Assembly (NCBI GenBank): GCA_037349315.1
Contig: JBAIAC010000154.1
Span: 682,001-746,000, forward strand
Length of the DNA: 64,000 bases
Direction: 5' to 3'
From: Chelydra serpentina
Taxonomy: Eukaryota; Chordata; Testudines; Chelydridae
Under the pieces are notes generated by a model. That model saw nothing but the letters and a program-made list of their open reading frames with translations, had not been told where the DNA came from and searched no databases. The first letter of the stretch is position 1. Each line of letters opens with the position of its first letter. The position numbers were made by a program, and so were the translations under genes. Below are positions 19,725 through 28,738 of this stretch, one piece after another.

Positions 19725-20527
19725 TGAATTTTTACTTTCCTCGGGTCCCTTAGCTGCCCAGCGAGGTTCTCCCCTTTTGGCCACTGGGATCACCCCAACC
19801 CCTGCAGGGCAGCGGGTGGGGAAATGAGCTGAGAAGCGTGCCGGAGAAAACTGCTGTTTCCTGCCCTCGGTTTCTTGGCGACAGAGGCGTGCGCACGGGG
19901 TGTGCGGGTGTGCCCGGGCACACCCTAGTGAGCTGCGGCTCGGAAGGCTGCTCCTCCCCCCTCCCCTGGGGGCTGTCTCCTAGGGGCAGCCTGCACGCAG
20001 CCGCGATCAGCTGTTTGCTGGGCAGGCTCAGATCAGCTGCGTCCTGCCTCCCTGCTCCGGCCGGGGCCGAGTGAGTCTCACACACACACGAAAACACCCT
20101 TAGGGTGAGGTGCGGGCGGGAGCACAGCCGGCCCCTGCTCACCTAGGGCCGCCCCGCACCTCTTGGGCTGATGGCCATGGCGTCCGCGAGTATGGCTGCT
20201 CCTGGCCAGCCAGGCTCCGCTCCGGCCACAGCAGGCAGCCGGTGACCCAAGGGAGCCCAGCTAGGCTGGGGCTGGGTGCAGTGGGGGATTAGGGGGAGGA
20301 GAAGCCTCGGACCCCGGCAGGAGCCATGCTGGGTGGGGGAGGGGGGAAGGTGGAGAAGCCCCAGACCATGGCAGGAGCTGCACTGGGGGGGGGCCCGGAC
20401 CCTGGCAGAAGATGTGTGGCTGAATTCCCCGGCTCGGGAGCCCCACCCACCCTAGTGGCAGAAGCTGCAGGGCTGAAGCCCTGACCCCACTCTGTGGGGA
20501 GCTGGTATCTCCATTTCTCCCGCCACC

Positions 20528-20712
20528 GCACAGCCATGAATGGATTTAGCCTAGGAGGCAGGGTCAGGATTGGCCCCATTTGGCAGGTGGGATCTAGGGC
20601 ACACAGAGGTGAAGTGACTTTCCCAAGGCTAAGCAGGGAGTCTGTGGCAGAGCAGAGACTCAAACCCAGAACACCTGAACCCTCTGCCTTAACCACTAGG
20701 CAACCTTCCCAC
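20528..20712 (-). mobile_element. MIR-family SINE fragment
   Basis: Same element as 4003-4170, with the tRNA-like head near 20700 and the core (GTCACTTCACCTC on the minus strand) near 20620. It is mirrored at 28189-28366. Confidence 0.85.
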
Positions 20713-20879
20713 CCCAGGAGCGGGAACTTCCTCTGCCACTTTGAATGTGTGGGTGGGAGCAGCCACTAGACAGAGCTGCCAGGAGGTGGGGAGCAGAGAG
20801 AGATGGGAAAAGGGACATGGGTGGGTGTAGCGGGGTGGTTACCTGCTCCTGCCCGGGAGGGGTTAAAACAGCCCTACAG

Positions 20880-21400
20880 AGGGAGCAGTCAGGGGACGGG
20901 CAGTCAGGGGACATGGAATGGGGGCGCTGGATAGGGCGTGGGAGTCCCACGGGGGCTGTCAGGGCTGGGGGTGTGGCTAGTGGCCGGGGCAGTCAGAGGA
21001 CAGGGGGGTTGGATAGTTGGAGGGGTCCCGGAGGGTGATTACGGGGCGTGGGGGCGTCTCTGGAGGGGGCAGTCAGGGAACAAGGAGCAGGGGGGGTTGG
21101 ATGGGTCAAGGGTTCGGGGGGGGGGCCTGTCAGGGGTGGCGGTGTGGAGAGGGGTCGGGGCAGTCAGGGGACAGGTAGGGGGTAGGGTCCTAGGGAGGCA
21201 GTTACAGTGGGGGGGAGGTCTCAGGAGGGTGCAGTCAGGGGACAAGGAGCAGCGAGGTTTAGATAGGGGGTGGGGTCCTGGGGGGCAGTTAGGGACAGGG
21301 TCCCATGAGGGAGCAGTCAGGGGACAAGGATCATGGGGGGATTGGGGGTTTTGGGGGGGGCTGGATGTGGGAGGGAGTGGATGGGGGCGGGGCTCCCTGG
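20880..21400. repeat. G-rich tandem repeat (GTCAGGGGACA motif)
   Basis: Homologue of 4310-4860 within block B copy 2. Units with GCAGTCAGGGGACAAGGAGC recur at about 70-80 bp. The mirrored copy is 27490-28025. Confidence 0.85.
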
Positions 21401-21484
21401 GTGCACACCCTAGTGAAATGTGCTGCGCACGCCTATGCTTGGCGAGTTTCTCTTCTGCACCAAACTTACTCTTTCCGTCTGTGA

Positions 21485-21557
21485 GCCCGGCGAGCTCAGT
21501 TGGTCGAGCGTCAGTCTGTTAATCTGAGGGTCCACGGTTCAAGTCCCTGGTGAAGTG
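21485..21557 (+). pseudogene. tRNA-Lys body with Asn anticodon (GTT)
   Basis: D arm GAGCTCAGTTGGTCGAGC and T loop TTCAAGT are of tRNA-Lys, but the loop is CTGTTAA, giving GTT (Asn). Pair 31-39 becomes T/T. Three adjacent acceptor pairs fail (positions 3-5 against 68-70) and the T stem has one mismatch. The mirrored copy 27344-27416 carries the same changes, so they predate the inverted duplication. Probably a pseudogene. Confidence 0.8.
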
Positions 21558-21940
21558 TGGGGAAGATCATTTCCCCCTGCGGTGTCCCCTGAGAGCGTCA
21601 GGAGTCAGCTCTTCAGTCCCCTCCTTGATGTTACTCGTTTCTTTTCAGGACTTGGGCTTTCCTAGGAAGGGCCATTTACTGCCTGGGACGTCCTCACACG
21701 CCCACTGGCCTCGCAGTCTGGAGGAAGAAAGGCTGCTGGGTCTACAGCAAACCCACAAGGCTCCAAGAGGTCACTGGCCGAGATCCTCCAGCTTTCCCTG
21801 GCTGATGCTAAGGCGCTTTCTCAGCTCATTTCCCCACCCTCTGTCCTGCAGGGGTTGGGGTTATCCCAAGGACAGGCCAATGGCAGAAGGAGGAGTGTCT
21901 TGCTGGACAGTTAGGGGAGTGGGGAAGAGGTAACCCATCA

Positions 21941-22010
21941 TATTTCTGCCTGGCTTCAAACCAGGGGCCTTTTGCGTGTTAGGCAAACGTGCTAAACACA
22001 CTACAGAAAT
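21941..22010 (-). tRNA. tRNA-Val(AAC) with shortened D loop
   Basis: Anticodon arm TTTGC-CTAACAC-GCAAA (AAC). The acceptor ATTTCTG / CAGAAAT pairs fully, with the first pair changed from G-C to A-T on both sides. The D loop is about three bases short (TAGTGTGTTTAGCAC), and the T loop is TTTGAAG. Length 70. Divergent from the Tyr relic at 22111, as in the 26.8 kb copy. Function doubtful. Confidence 0.65.
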
Positions 22011-22110
22011 TCTGCAACAGGGCTCTGCCCCTCCCTTCAAATCCCATCCACTTGGCTGGCGCTCGCCCTGGCACACACCGCTGGGTGAACCTGGAGAAAG
22101 TGGCAGCAAC

Positions 22111-22200
22111 CCTTCGAGAGATCAACGGGTAGAGCAAAGGACTGGAGCCGGAGCTCAGGAAGTCAACCTTCTCTTGCCCTTGTGACTCCAGCTTGAAGGA
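22111..22200 (+). pseudogene. Intron-containing tRNA-Tyr relic, anticodon GGA
   Basis: The acceptor CCTTCGA / TTGAAGG pairs fully with one wobble and ends in A. GGGTAGAGCAAAGGACTG matches the D/anticodon region of tRNA-Tyr. About 17-18 extra bases after the anticodon fit the usual tRNA-Tyr intron. The anticodon reads GGA where GTA is expected. The T arm and B box (CCCTTGTGACTCC) are destroyed, so Pol III use is unlikely. Copies at 26706 and 43216 share the GGA. Confidence 0.75.
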
Positions 22201-22363
22201 GAGCTTCTTTTCCTTCCCCTTGCTGAGAAAGAGCAAGAGAAGAAGGAAAGCCCAGGTGGGCACAAGCCCCCACTGTCTTTTCCTGCTGGGGAGCCTGAAA
22301 TGAGGCAAGAGGTGGCTGAGGTGTCAGACTGCCAGGGAGCTCCACGGCACCGCTGGCTGCCTG

Positions 22364-22436
22364 GGCTGAAGGAACACAGGGGAACTGTGCTGTGCCCATA
22401 ACACAGAGGTGGATTAATCAAACCCTCTTCTGCTCA
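22364..22436 (+). pseudogene. Initiator tRNA-Met pseudogene
   Basis: GTGCTGTGCCCATAACACAG keeps the CAT anticodon, and CTCTTCTGCTCA resembles the 3' acceptor strand. The 5' acceptor (GGCTGAAGG) and T arm (GGATTAATCAAACC) are decayed. Sister of 11309 and 61196. Confidence 0.7.
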
Positions 22437-22881
22437 CACCGGGCCTCCCGCTTCCTACCCTGGGCCTGCAAGCGAGGGGGCGGCTTGCACAGCGCCAAGA
22501 GTCTCACCTGTGAGGCAGGAGGCGGCTGACGCCCGCAGCCTGCTGGGGAGCTCCCAGAAGTGATTAAGGGACAGAGACTCCTAAGTGCCCAGAGTAACGA
22601 GGGTTTGGGGTTCACGAGGCCGGTAAGGGGGTCGCTATGTCGGCCTTGTAACCCTGGGTGTCAGGTCGCTGTGCAGCTTTGATCTAGAGCTCTGATCCCT
22701 ATGACCGACCAGCAGCCCAAGGCCTCCCCCTGGGTCTGCCCCACCTGGTTACTCCTCACAGGCTGACCTGACCCCGCTTCCAGCCCTGCATTCACCCCCT
22801 AATCACCCTACTTCCAAGTGAATGTGAGGAATGTGCAATTATGTGAGGGAATTTCAACCCCTCCAGGGGGTGTATTTCAGG

Positions 22882-22954
22882 GCCCCAGTGGCCGAATGGA
22901 TAAGGCATTGGTTTTCTAAGCCAAGGTTTGTGGGTTCAAGTCCTATCTGGGGTT
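22882..22954 (+). tRNA. tRNA-Arg(TCT)
   Basis: Acceptor GCCCCAG / CTGGGGT (G-T at 1-72, as in vertebrate Arg-CCT). D arm TGGCCGAATGGATAAGGC, anticodon loop TTTCTAA giving TCT, stem TTGGT / GCCAA. T arm GTGGG-TTCAAGT-CCTAT pairs with two wobbles. Likely usable. The 3' flank has only a TTT within 20 bases. An inverted, decayed sister is 60498-60570. Confidence 0.83.
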
Positions 22955-23522
22955 AAAAAACATCTTTATTCTTGTACGTTGCAAAGAAACCTTGGTCTTA
23001 TTTTCGCCAAGGAAGCTGGGAGATGTTGGAACACAAAGTTCTGGGTCTTGGGAACAATCCCCCAGAAACGTCGTCTTCCACTCGACAAATGCTTTCTAAA
23101 CCCATCAGTAGCAAACACTTAATACAAGTGTGTGCCTGAGAATAGAGTGAAGGGGAGTGTTTACTCCGACACGTCAATGAACGAATCACACAGAAAGAGC
23201 AAGGCCATTGTGAAGGAGAATGGATCTGTCTGGAGACAAAACAGACTCTGAGAATGAGATATGGTGTGAAAATAAATATTTTCCTTAATGATGTTATAGA
23301 ATCCTGCTTTCGCCCTTCAAGACAACATGGCCACATGGCATGGGTGTTGGAGGGAGAGGCTCAGCTTAAAGAGCAAGAGAAGACAGAAAGCTCACATGGG
23401 CCCACTGGGCACACAAGCCCACGCTGCTTTTCCCTGCTGGGGAGTGTGAAATAAGGGACTCGTGGCAGGTAAAGCCACTGCTGCGCTTCCAGAAAACAGC
23501 CCAGCCCTGCGCCCACAGAGCA

Positions 23523-23595
23523 GGCTGAAGCCTGGGGTTGAACTAAGGATCTCTAGATATTCAGTCTAATGTTCCCCTGACTGAGCTACTTCAGC
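23523..23595 (-). tRNA. tRNA-Phe(GAA), degraded T arm
   Basis: The acceptor GCTGAAG / CTTCAGC pairs perfectly. D arm TAGCTCAGTCAGGGGAAC, anticodon loop CTGAATA (GAA), stem TTAGA / TCTAG. The T stem has a mismatch (A/C) and a wobble, and the discriminator is C where A is expected. The adjoining 23620-23860 flank recurs at 45780 and 56800. Probably weak or inactive. Confidence 0.68.
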
Positions 23596-23917
23596 ACCTA
23601 CAAGGGACCTCTTTAGGCTGCTGCTTCTCTGGCTGGGATGTTTCTGTCAGTCCTGGCACACAAGAAGGACGTCATTGCGAGAGGCCCAGGAGGGCCAGAT
23701 GAATTCTTGCCGGCCTCACTCAGCCCTGTGAAGTATTACCCTGGACTCAGCTCTCCATTGGTCTGTCTGCTTTGGGGCAGGGACCATAACACGTCCTGCT
23801 GCATTCGTTATTTCAAAGGGTGGTTTAGGATTTTCAGTCTCAGACTGAAGTAGATGACCCGACAAACACAGTGTCCGTCTTGTCTAAAGAAGTGGCTTGG
23901 AGACAATTTGCCCATGT

Positions 23918-23990
23918 GACCGTGTGGCCTAATGGATCAGGCGTCTGACTTCAGATCAGAAGATTGAGGGTGCGAGTCCCTTCGTGGTTG
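23918..23990 (+). tRNA. tRNA-Arg body with anticodon TCA (opal-suppressor type)
   Basis: GACCGTGTGGCCTAATGGAT start, anticodon arm TCTGA-CTTCAGA-TCAGA, and CCCTTCGTGGTT end are those of tRNA-Arg(TCG). The third anticodon base is A, so the anticodon is TCA and would read UGA. All stems pair with wobbles. The B box has GGTGCGAGTCC for GGTTCGAGTCC, which should weaken TFIIIC binding. TTTT at 24002-24005 could terminate. Only copy in the window. Confidence 0.8.
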
Positions 23991-24266
23991 TGCTTGTGCA
24001 GTTTTCTCTTTGTGCTGAAAGTCCTGCTCCCTTCAGGGCTGGAGTCTCTTCTTGGCAGCTCTGGCCAATGCTCTGGGTTCAGCTAGAGCCCTGGGAAGAA
24101 GGTTGTCAGGGTTCGCTCTGAACTCCAGTGTACAGATGTGGGGACCTGTATGAAACACCCCCAAGCTTATTTTTACCAGTTTAGGATAAAAACATCCCCC
24201 AGGCACGTTTTTGTCCCTGAACGGTACGCTGGCACAACCAAGTGATTTAAACAAACATTCAGGGAG

Positions 24267-24974
24267 GGTGTAACGAAGTGGGACTGTTCCTAATGTTTCC
24301 TCTGAATACTGAGTGGGTGCCTCAGTTTCCCATATGCCTCAGTTTCCCCTATGCATTTCTTAAGTCTCTAGGTGGTGGCATAAGGGGTGTGATTGTTGCA
24401 AAGCCCTAGAGGGCCAGTGTGATGACACAGAATGGCCGACACGCTGTCTCCTGGCAACTGCTGGCCTGGGCCCCTTCCCTGCAAAGGTCCCGGCTGAAGG
24501 GGTTGGGGAACAAAGGGATCAGTGATCTCCTGGCCCAGGAAGGAGACAAAGGCAGAGGAGGGGCTGGAGAGTTTGGAGCTGGCTGGGCACATGGAGGGAG
24601 GTCCAGATGGGCTCTGGCCGCCCCACCCCCCAAGATGGACCTGACTGAGGGGTCCTGTTCTCTGTACCTACAAGCTCTGGTTTAGACCCTGTTCCTGTCG
24701 TCTAATAAACCTTCTGTTTCACTGGCTGGCTGAGAGTCATGTCTGACGGTGGAGTTGGGGAGCAGGGCCCTCTGGCTTCCCCAGGAGACTCACCCGGACG
24801 GACTCGCTGCGGTGAAGAACGGGATGCTGAATGCTCCGGGGTCAGACCCAGGAAGGGGGAAGCTGGGGAAGCTTCTTGCCCTGGACACAGTCGGCTCAGC
24901 GAGGAGGCTCCTCCAGAGTCCTGACTGGCTTCGTAGGGAGCAGTTCCAGAGAATCACCCGGGGACTCTGTGACA
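24267..24974 (+). mobile_element. Solo LTR
   Basis: Begins TGTAACGAAGTGGGACTG and ends GGGACTCTGTGACA, so it has TG...CA ends. A CTAATAAACCTTCTG segment near 24702 carries AATAAA. The 3' part matches 15040-15412. No gag or pol lies next to it, so it appears to be a solo LTR. Family not assigned from sequence alone. Confidence 0.7.
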
Positions 24975-25019
24975 GGGGCATCGGCAGAGCAGTGACTGGG
25001 GAGCCCAGCCCCACACAGC

Positions 25020-25910
25020 CCCTCCCCCTCACACTGACACCCCCATGGACCCTCCCCCTCACAGCCACTCACACTGACACCCCCATGGACCCTCCCCCTC
25101 ACAGCCCCTCCCCTTCACACTGACACCCCCATGGACCCTCCCCCTCACAGCCCCTCCCCTCACATTGACACCCCCTTGGACCCTCCCCCTCACAGCCCCT
25201 CCCCCTCACACTGACACCCCCATGGACCCTCCCCCTCACAGCCCCTCCCCCTCACACTCACACCCCCATGGACCCTCCCCCTCACAGCCCCTCCCCCTCA
25301 CACTGACACTGCCATGGACCCTCCGCCTCACAGCCCCTCCCCCTCACACTGACACCCCCATGGACCCTCCCCCTCACAGCCCCTCCCCTTCACACTGACA
25401 CCCCCATGGACCCGCCCCGTCACAGCCCCTCCCCCTCACACTGACACCCCCATGGACCCTCCCCATCACAGCCCCTCCCCCTCACACTGACACCCCCATG
25501 GACCCTCCCCCTCACAGCCCCTCCCCCTCACACTGACACCCCAATGGACCCTCCCCCTCACAGCCCCTCCCCCTCACACTGACACTGCCATGGACCCTCC
25601 CCCTCACAGCCCCTCCCACTCACACTGACACCCCCATGGACCCTCCCCCTCACAGCCCCTCCCCTCACACTGACAACCCCATGGATCCTCCCCCTCACAG
25701 CCCCTCCCCCTCACACTGACACCTCCATGGACCCTCCCCCTCACAGCCCCTCCCCCTCACACTGACACCTCCATGGACCCTCCCCCTCACAGCCCCTCCC
25801 CCTCACACTGCACCCCCATTGACCCTCCCCCTCACAGCCCCTCCCCTCACAGCCCGTCCCCCTCACACTGACTCCCCCATGGACCCTCCCCCTCACAGCT
25901 CCTCCTTTCA
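25020..25910. repeat. C-rich minisatellite, unit about 46 bp
   Basis: About twenty units with CACACTGACACCCCCATGG, ACCCTCCCCCTCACAG and CCCCTCC. Homologous arrays lie at 41705-42430 (same strand) and 62755-63107 (inverted). In all three the same flank with GGACTTGTTCGCTGGGCTCT and ATTACAAA follows. Each unit contains CCATGG. The open frames are artefacts. Confidence 0.93.
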
Positions 25911-26431
25911 CACACGCAGGGACTTGTTCGCTGGGCTCTGACATTACAAACCCAGGGGGGAGGTTTCTGAGGATTTACTCCCTGAGCCCCTCCCCCTCTC
26001 ACCGCTCCCCTGAGTGCAGAGGGGCTGGGCTCAGGCAGCCAGTTTCACCCAGGGATTTCCCAGCCCAGGCCCCCGAGTCTCCTCTGCCCGTATCTACCAG
26101 TGACACTGCGCGTGGGCGGCGGCTACAAGGGGCTCGGGGAGGCTGAACCTCCGAAAACGGGGCAAGAAATGCTGGTGGGACGCACCCCCCTTGGAGGGGG
26201 GCTGGGCCGCTGCCTTGGGACAGACCCTCCCGAGGAGTGGGGGAGCCACCGGCACTCAGACCTCACGCACAGGCCTGGCTCTCGCCTTCAGCCCAGGCAG
26301 CCAGAGGGGCCGGGGAGCTCCCTGGCAGTCCGACCCCTCAGCCGCCTCCTGCCTCACGGCCTCGGCTCCTGGCGCTCTGCTGGTCGCCCCCTCGCTTGCA
26401 GGCCCAGAGCAAAAAGAAACAAGCACCTGCC

Positions 26432-26503
26432 TAGCAGAGGATGGTTTCGATCCATCGAGCTCTGGGTTATGGGCCCAGCACGCTGCCGCTGCGCCACTCT
26501 GTT
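26432..26503 (-). tRNA. Initiator tRNA-Met(CAT)
   Basis: As 10452-10523, except that base 2 is A (AACAGAG), which breaks pair 2-71, and a G replaces the usual base after the anticodon stem (AGAGCTCGATGG). Anticodon CAT and T arm GATGG-ATCGAAA-CCATC are intact. The complement of AAAAA at 26411-26415 gives a terminator. Confidence 0.88.
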
Positions 26504-26705
26504 GGGTCTCTGCCTCCAGCATCCAGCACCCAGCCTCCAGCATCCACACTAGCGCCTTGCGAGCGCTGGCGCTGGCCAGCAGAGATCTCAGCCACAATGC
26601 CCCAGATGGGCAAACGCTGTGGGCTCATGAAGCCTCTGCCACCCTATGGATGTGGGCTTTTGTTCTTCCCTTGCTCTTTGTCAGCAAGGCGAAGGAAAGA
26701 AGCTC

Positions 26706-26796
26706 TCCTTCAAGCTGGAGTCACAAGGGCGAGGTAAGGATGACTTCCTGGGAGCCGGCTCCAGTTCTTTGTTCTACCAGCCGACCCACCGAAGAG
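26706..26796 (-). pseudogene. Intron-containing tRNA-Tyr relic, anticodon GGA
   Basis: On the minus strand TCTTCGGTGGGTCGGCTGG, TAGAACAAAGAACTGGAG, about 18 extra bases, then a decayed T arm and CTTGAAGGA. The anticodon is GGA as in 22111-22200. The acceptor is weaker than in that copy. Divergent from tRNA-Val 100 bases away. Confidence 0.7.
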
Positions 26797-26896
26797 CTGC
26801 CACCACTTTCTCCAGGGTCGCCCAGCGGTGTGTGCCAGGGCGAGCGCCGGCCAAGCGGATGGAGTTTGAAGGGAAGGGGCAGAACGCAGTGACAGA

Positions 26897-26969
26897 GTTT
26901 CTGTGGTGTAGTGGTTATCACGTTTGCCTAACATGCAAAAGGCCCCTGGTTCGAAACCAGGCAGAAACA
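26897..26969 (+). tRNA. tRNA-Val(AAC)
   Basis: Acceptor GTTTCTG / CAGAAAC pairs fully, discriminator A. D arm TGGTGTAGTGGTTATCAC, anticodon arm TTTGC-CTAACAT-GCAAA (AAC), T arm CCTGG-TTCGAAA-CCAGG. TTTT at 26981-26984 terminates. All features of an active gene; the best Val copy here. Confidence 0.96.
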
Positions 26970-27343
26970 TGGTGGCTTCCTTTTCCCTAACTGTCCAGCA
27001 AGACACTCCTCAATCTGCCACTGGCCTGTCCCTGGGATAACCCCAACCCCTGCAGGACAGAGGGTGGGGAAATGAGCTGAGAAAGCACCTTAGCATCAGC
27101 CGGGGAAAACTGCAGGATCTCGGCCAGTCACCTCTTGGAGCCTTGTGGGTTTGCTGTGGACCCAGAAGCCTTTCTGCCTCCAGACTGTGAGGCCAGTGGG
27201 CGTGTGAGGACGTCCCAGGCAGTAAATGGCCCTTCCTAGGAAAGCCCAAGTCCTGAAAAGAAAAGAGCAACATCAAGGAGGGGACTGAAGAGCTGACTCC
27301 TGACGCTCTCAGGGGACACCGCAGGGGGAAATGATCTTCCCCA

Positions 27344-27416
27344 CACTTCACCAGGGACTTGAACCGTGGACCCTCAGATTAACAGACTGACGCTCGACCA
27401 ACTGAGCTCGCCGGGC
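27344..27416 (-). pseudogene. tRNA-Lys body with Asn anticodon (GTT)
   Basis: Exact mirror of 21485-21557, with the same GTT anticodon, the same T/T at 31-39 and the same broken acceptor. It shows that the change predates the inverted duplication. Confidence 0.8.
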
Positions 27417-27489
27417 TCACAGACGGAAAGAGTAAGTTTGGTGCAGAAGAGAAACTCGCCAAGCATAGGCGTGCGCAGCACATTTCACT

Positions 27490-28025
27490 AGGGTGTGCAC
27501 CCAGGGAGCCCCGCCCCCATCCACTCCCTCCCACATCCAGCCCCCCCCAAAACCCCCAATCCCCCCATGATCCTTGTCCCCTGACTGCTCCCTCATGGGA
27601 CCCTGTCCCTAACTGCCCCCCAGGACCCCACCCCCTATCTAAACCTCGCTGCTCCTTGTCCCCTGACTGCACCCTCCTGAGACCTCCCCCCCACTGTAAC
27701 TGCCTCCCTAGGACCCTACCCCCTACCTGTCCCCTGACTGCCCCGACCCCTCTCCACACCGCCACCCCTGACAGGCCCCCCCCCCGAACCCTTGACCCAT
27801 CCAACCCCCCCTGCTCCTTGTTCCCTGACTGCCCCCTCCAGAGACGCCCCCACGCCCCGTAATCACCCTCCGGGACCCCTCCAACTATCCAACCCCCCTG
27901 TCCTCTGACTGCCCCGGCCACTAGCCACACCCCCAGCCCTGACAGCCCCCGTGGGACTCCCACGCCCTATCCAGCGCCCCCATTCCATGTCCCCTGACTG
28001 CCCGTCCCCTGACTGCTCCCTCTGT
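27490..28025. repeat. C-rich tandem repeat (inverse of the GTCAGGGGACA repeat)
   Basis: Inverted copy of 20880-21400 with TGTCCCCTGACTGC units. Here the plus strand is C-rich. Confidence 0.85.
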
Positions 28026-28188
28026 AGGGCTGTTTTAACCCCTCCCGGGCAGGAGCAGGTAACCACCCCGCTACACCCACCCATGTCCCTTTTCCCATCT
28101 CTCTCTGCTCCCCACCTCCTGGCAGCTCTGTCTAGTGGCTGCTCCCACCCACACATTCAAAGTGGCAGAGGAAGTTCCCGCTCCTGGG

Positions 28189-28366
28189 GTGGGAAGGTTG
28201 CCTAGTGGTTAAGGCAGAGGGTTCAGGTGTTCTGGGTTTGAGTCTCTGCTCTGCCACAGACTCCCTGCTTAGCCTTGGGAAAGTCACTTCACCTCTGTGT
28301 GCCCTAGATCCCACCTGCCAAATGGGGCCAATCCTGACCCTGCCTCCTAGGCTAAATCCATTCATG
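28189..28366 (+). mobile_element. MIR-family SINE fragment
   Basis: Plus-strand mirror of 20528-20712: head GCCTAGTGGTTAAGGCAG, then CTGCTCTGCCACAGACTCC and GGAAAGTCACTTCACCTCTG. Reading it in this orientation makes the MIR structure plain. Confidence 0.87.
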
Positions 28367-28738
28367 GCTGTGCGGTGGCGGGGGGAAATGGGGATTCCAG
28401 CTCCACACAGAGTGGGGTCAGGGCTTCAGCCCTGCAGCTTCTGTCACTAGGGTGGGTGGGGCTCCCAAGCCGGGGAATTCAGCCACACATCTTCTGCCAG
28501 GGTCCGGGGCCTCTCCTCTCTGCCCCAGTGTGGCTCCTCTTCCCCTTCCCCTCCTCACCCCCCAGTGCAGCTCCTGCCAGGGTCAGGCTTCTCCACCTTC
28601 CCCCTCCCCCACCCAGCATGGCTCCTGCCGGGGTCCGGGGTTTCTCCTCCCCCTAATCCCCCACTGCACCCAGCCCCAGCCTAGCTGGGCTCCCTTGGGT
28701 CACCGGCTGCCTGCTGTGGCCGGAGGGGGGAGGAGCAG

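Larger units (their letters stand above)
18646..21436. repeat. Duplicated block B, copy 2
   Basis: Direct copy of 2240-4909: array, Val-like relic, CpG-rich stretch (about 19850-20130), MIR, G-rich tandem repeats. It starts inside tRNA-Ser and stops after CGCACGCCTATG at 21436. Relative to copy 1 it lacks about 40 bp near 20390 (the segment with GAGGAGCCACACTGGGGCAG). Confidence 0.88.
20166..22440. repeat. Left arm of large inverted repeat
   Basis: Pairs with 26430-28739. In the segment 20530-21560 positions in the two arms add up to 48901 throughout, so no indel separates them there and the sequence is close to identical. Outward, the arms diverge by a 44-bp indel. Inward (21560-22440) similarity falls but the tRNA order (Lys-type, Val, Tyr, initiator Met) is kept in mirror image. 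Confidence 0.88.
25911..27120. repeat. Segmental duplication E, copy 1 (initiator Met-Tyr-Val module)
   Basis: Matches about 42427-43650 in direct orientation at an offset near 16.5 kb. It carries, left to right, initiator Met (minus), Tyr relic (minus) and Val (plus), with GC-rich flanks. The part beyond 26430 is also the inner end of the inverted repeat with 20.2-22.4 kb. Confidence 0.88.

Noticed and set aside
18646..19753. Very long open frames (over 300 codons) on both strands across the 57-bp arrays
   Set aside because: The unit length is divisible by three and lacks stops in several frames, so the frames are a by-product of the repeat. There is no start context, splice structure or domain.
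20938..21522. Conserved 194-codon frame with identical copy at 27379-27963
   Set aside because: Identity comes from the inverted duplication of DNA. The peptide is Gly-rich, produced by G-rich tandem repeats, and overlaps a Lys-type tRNA relic.
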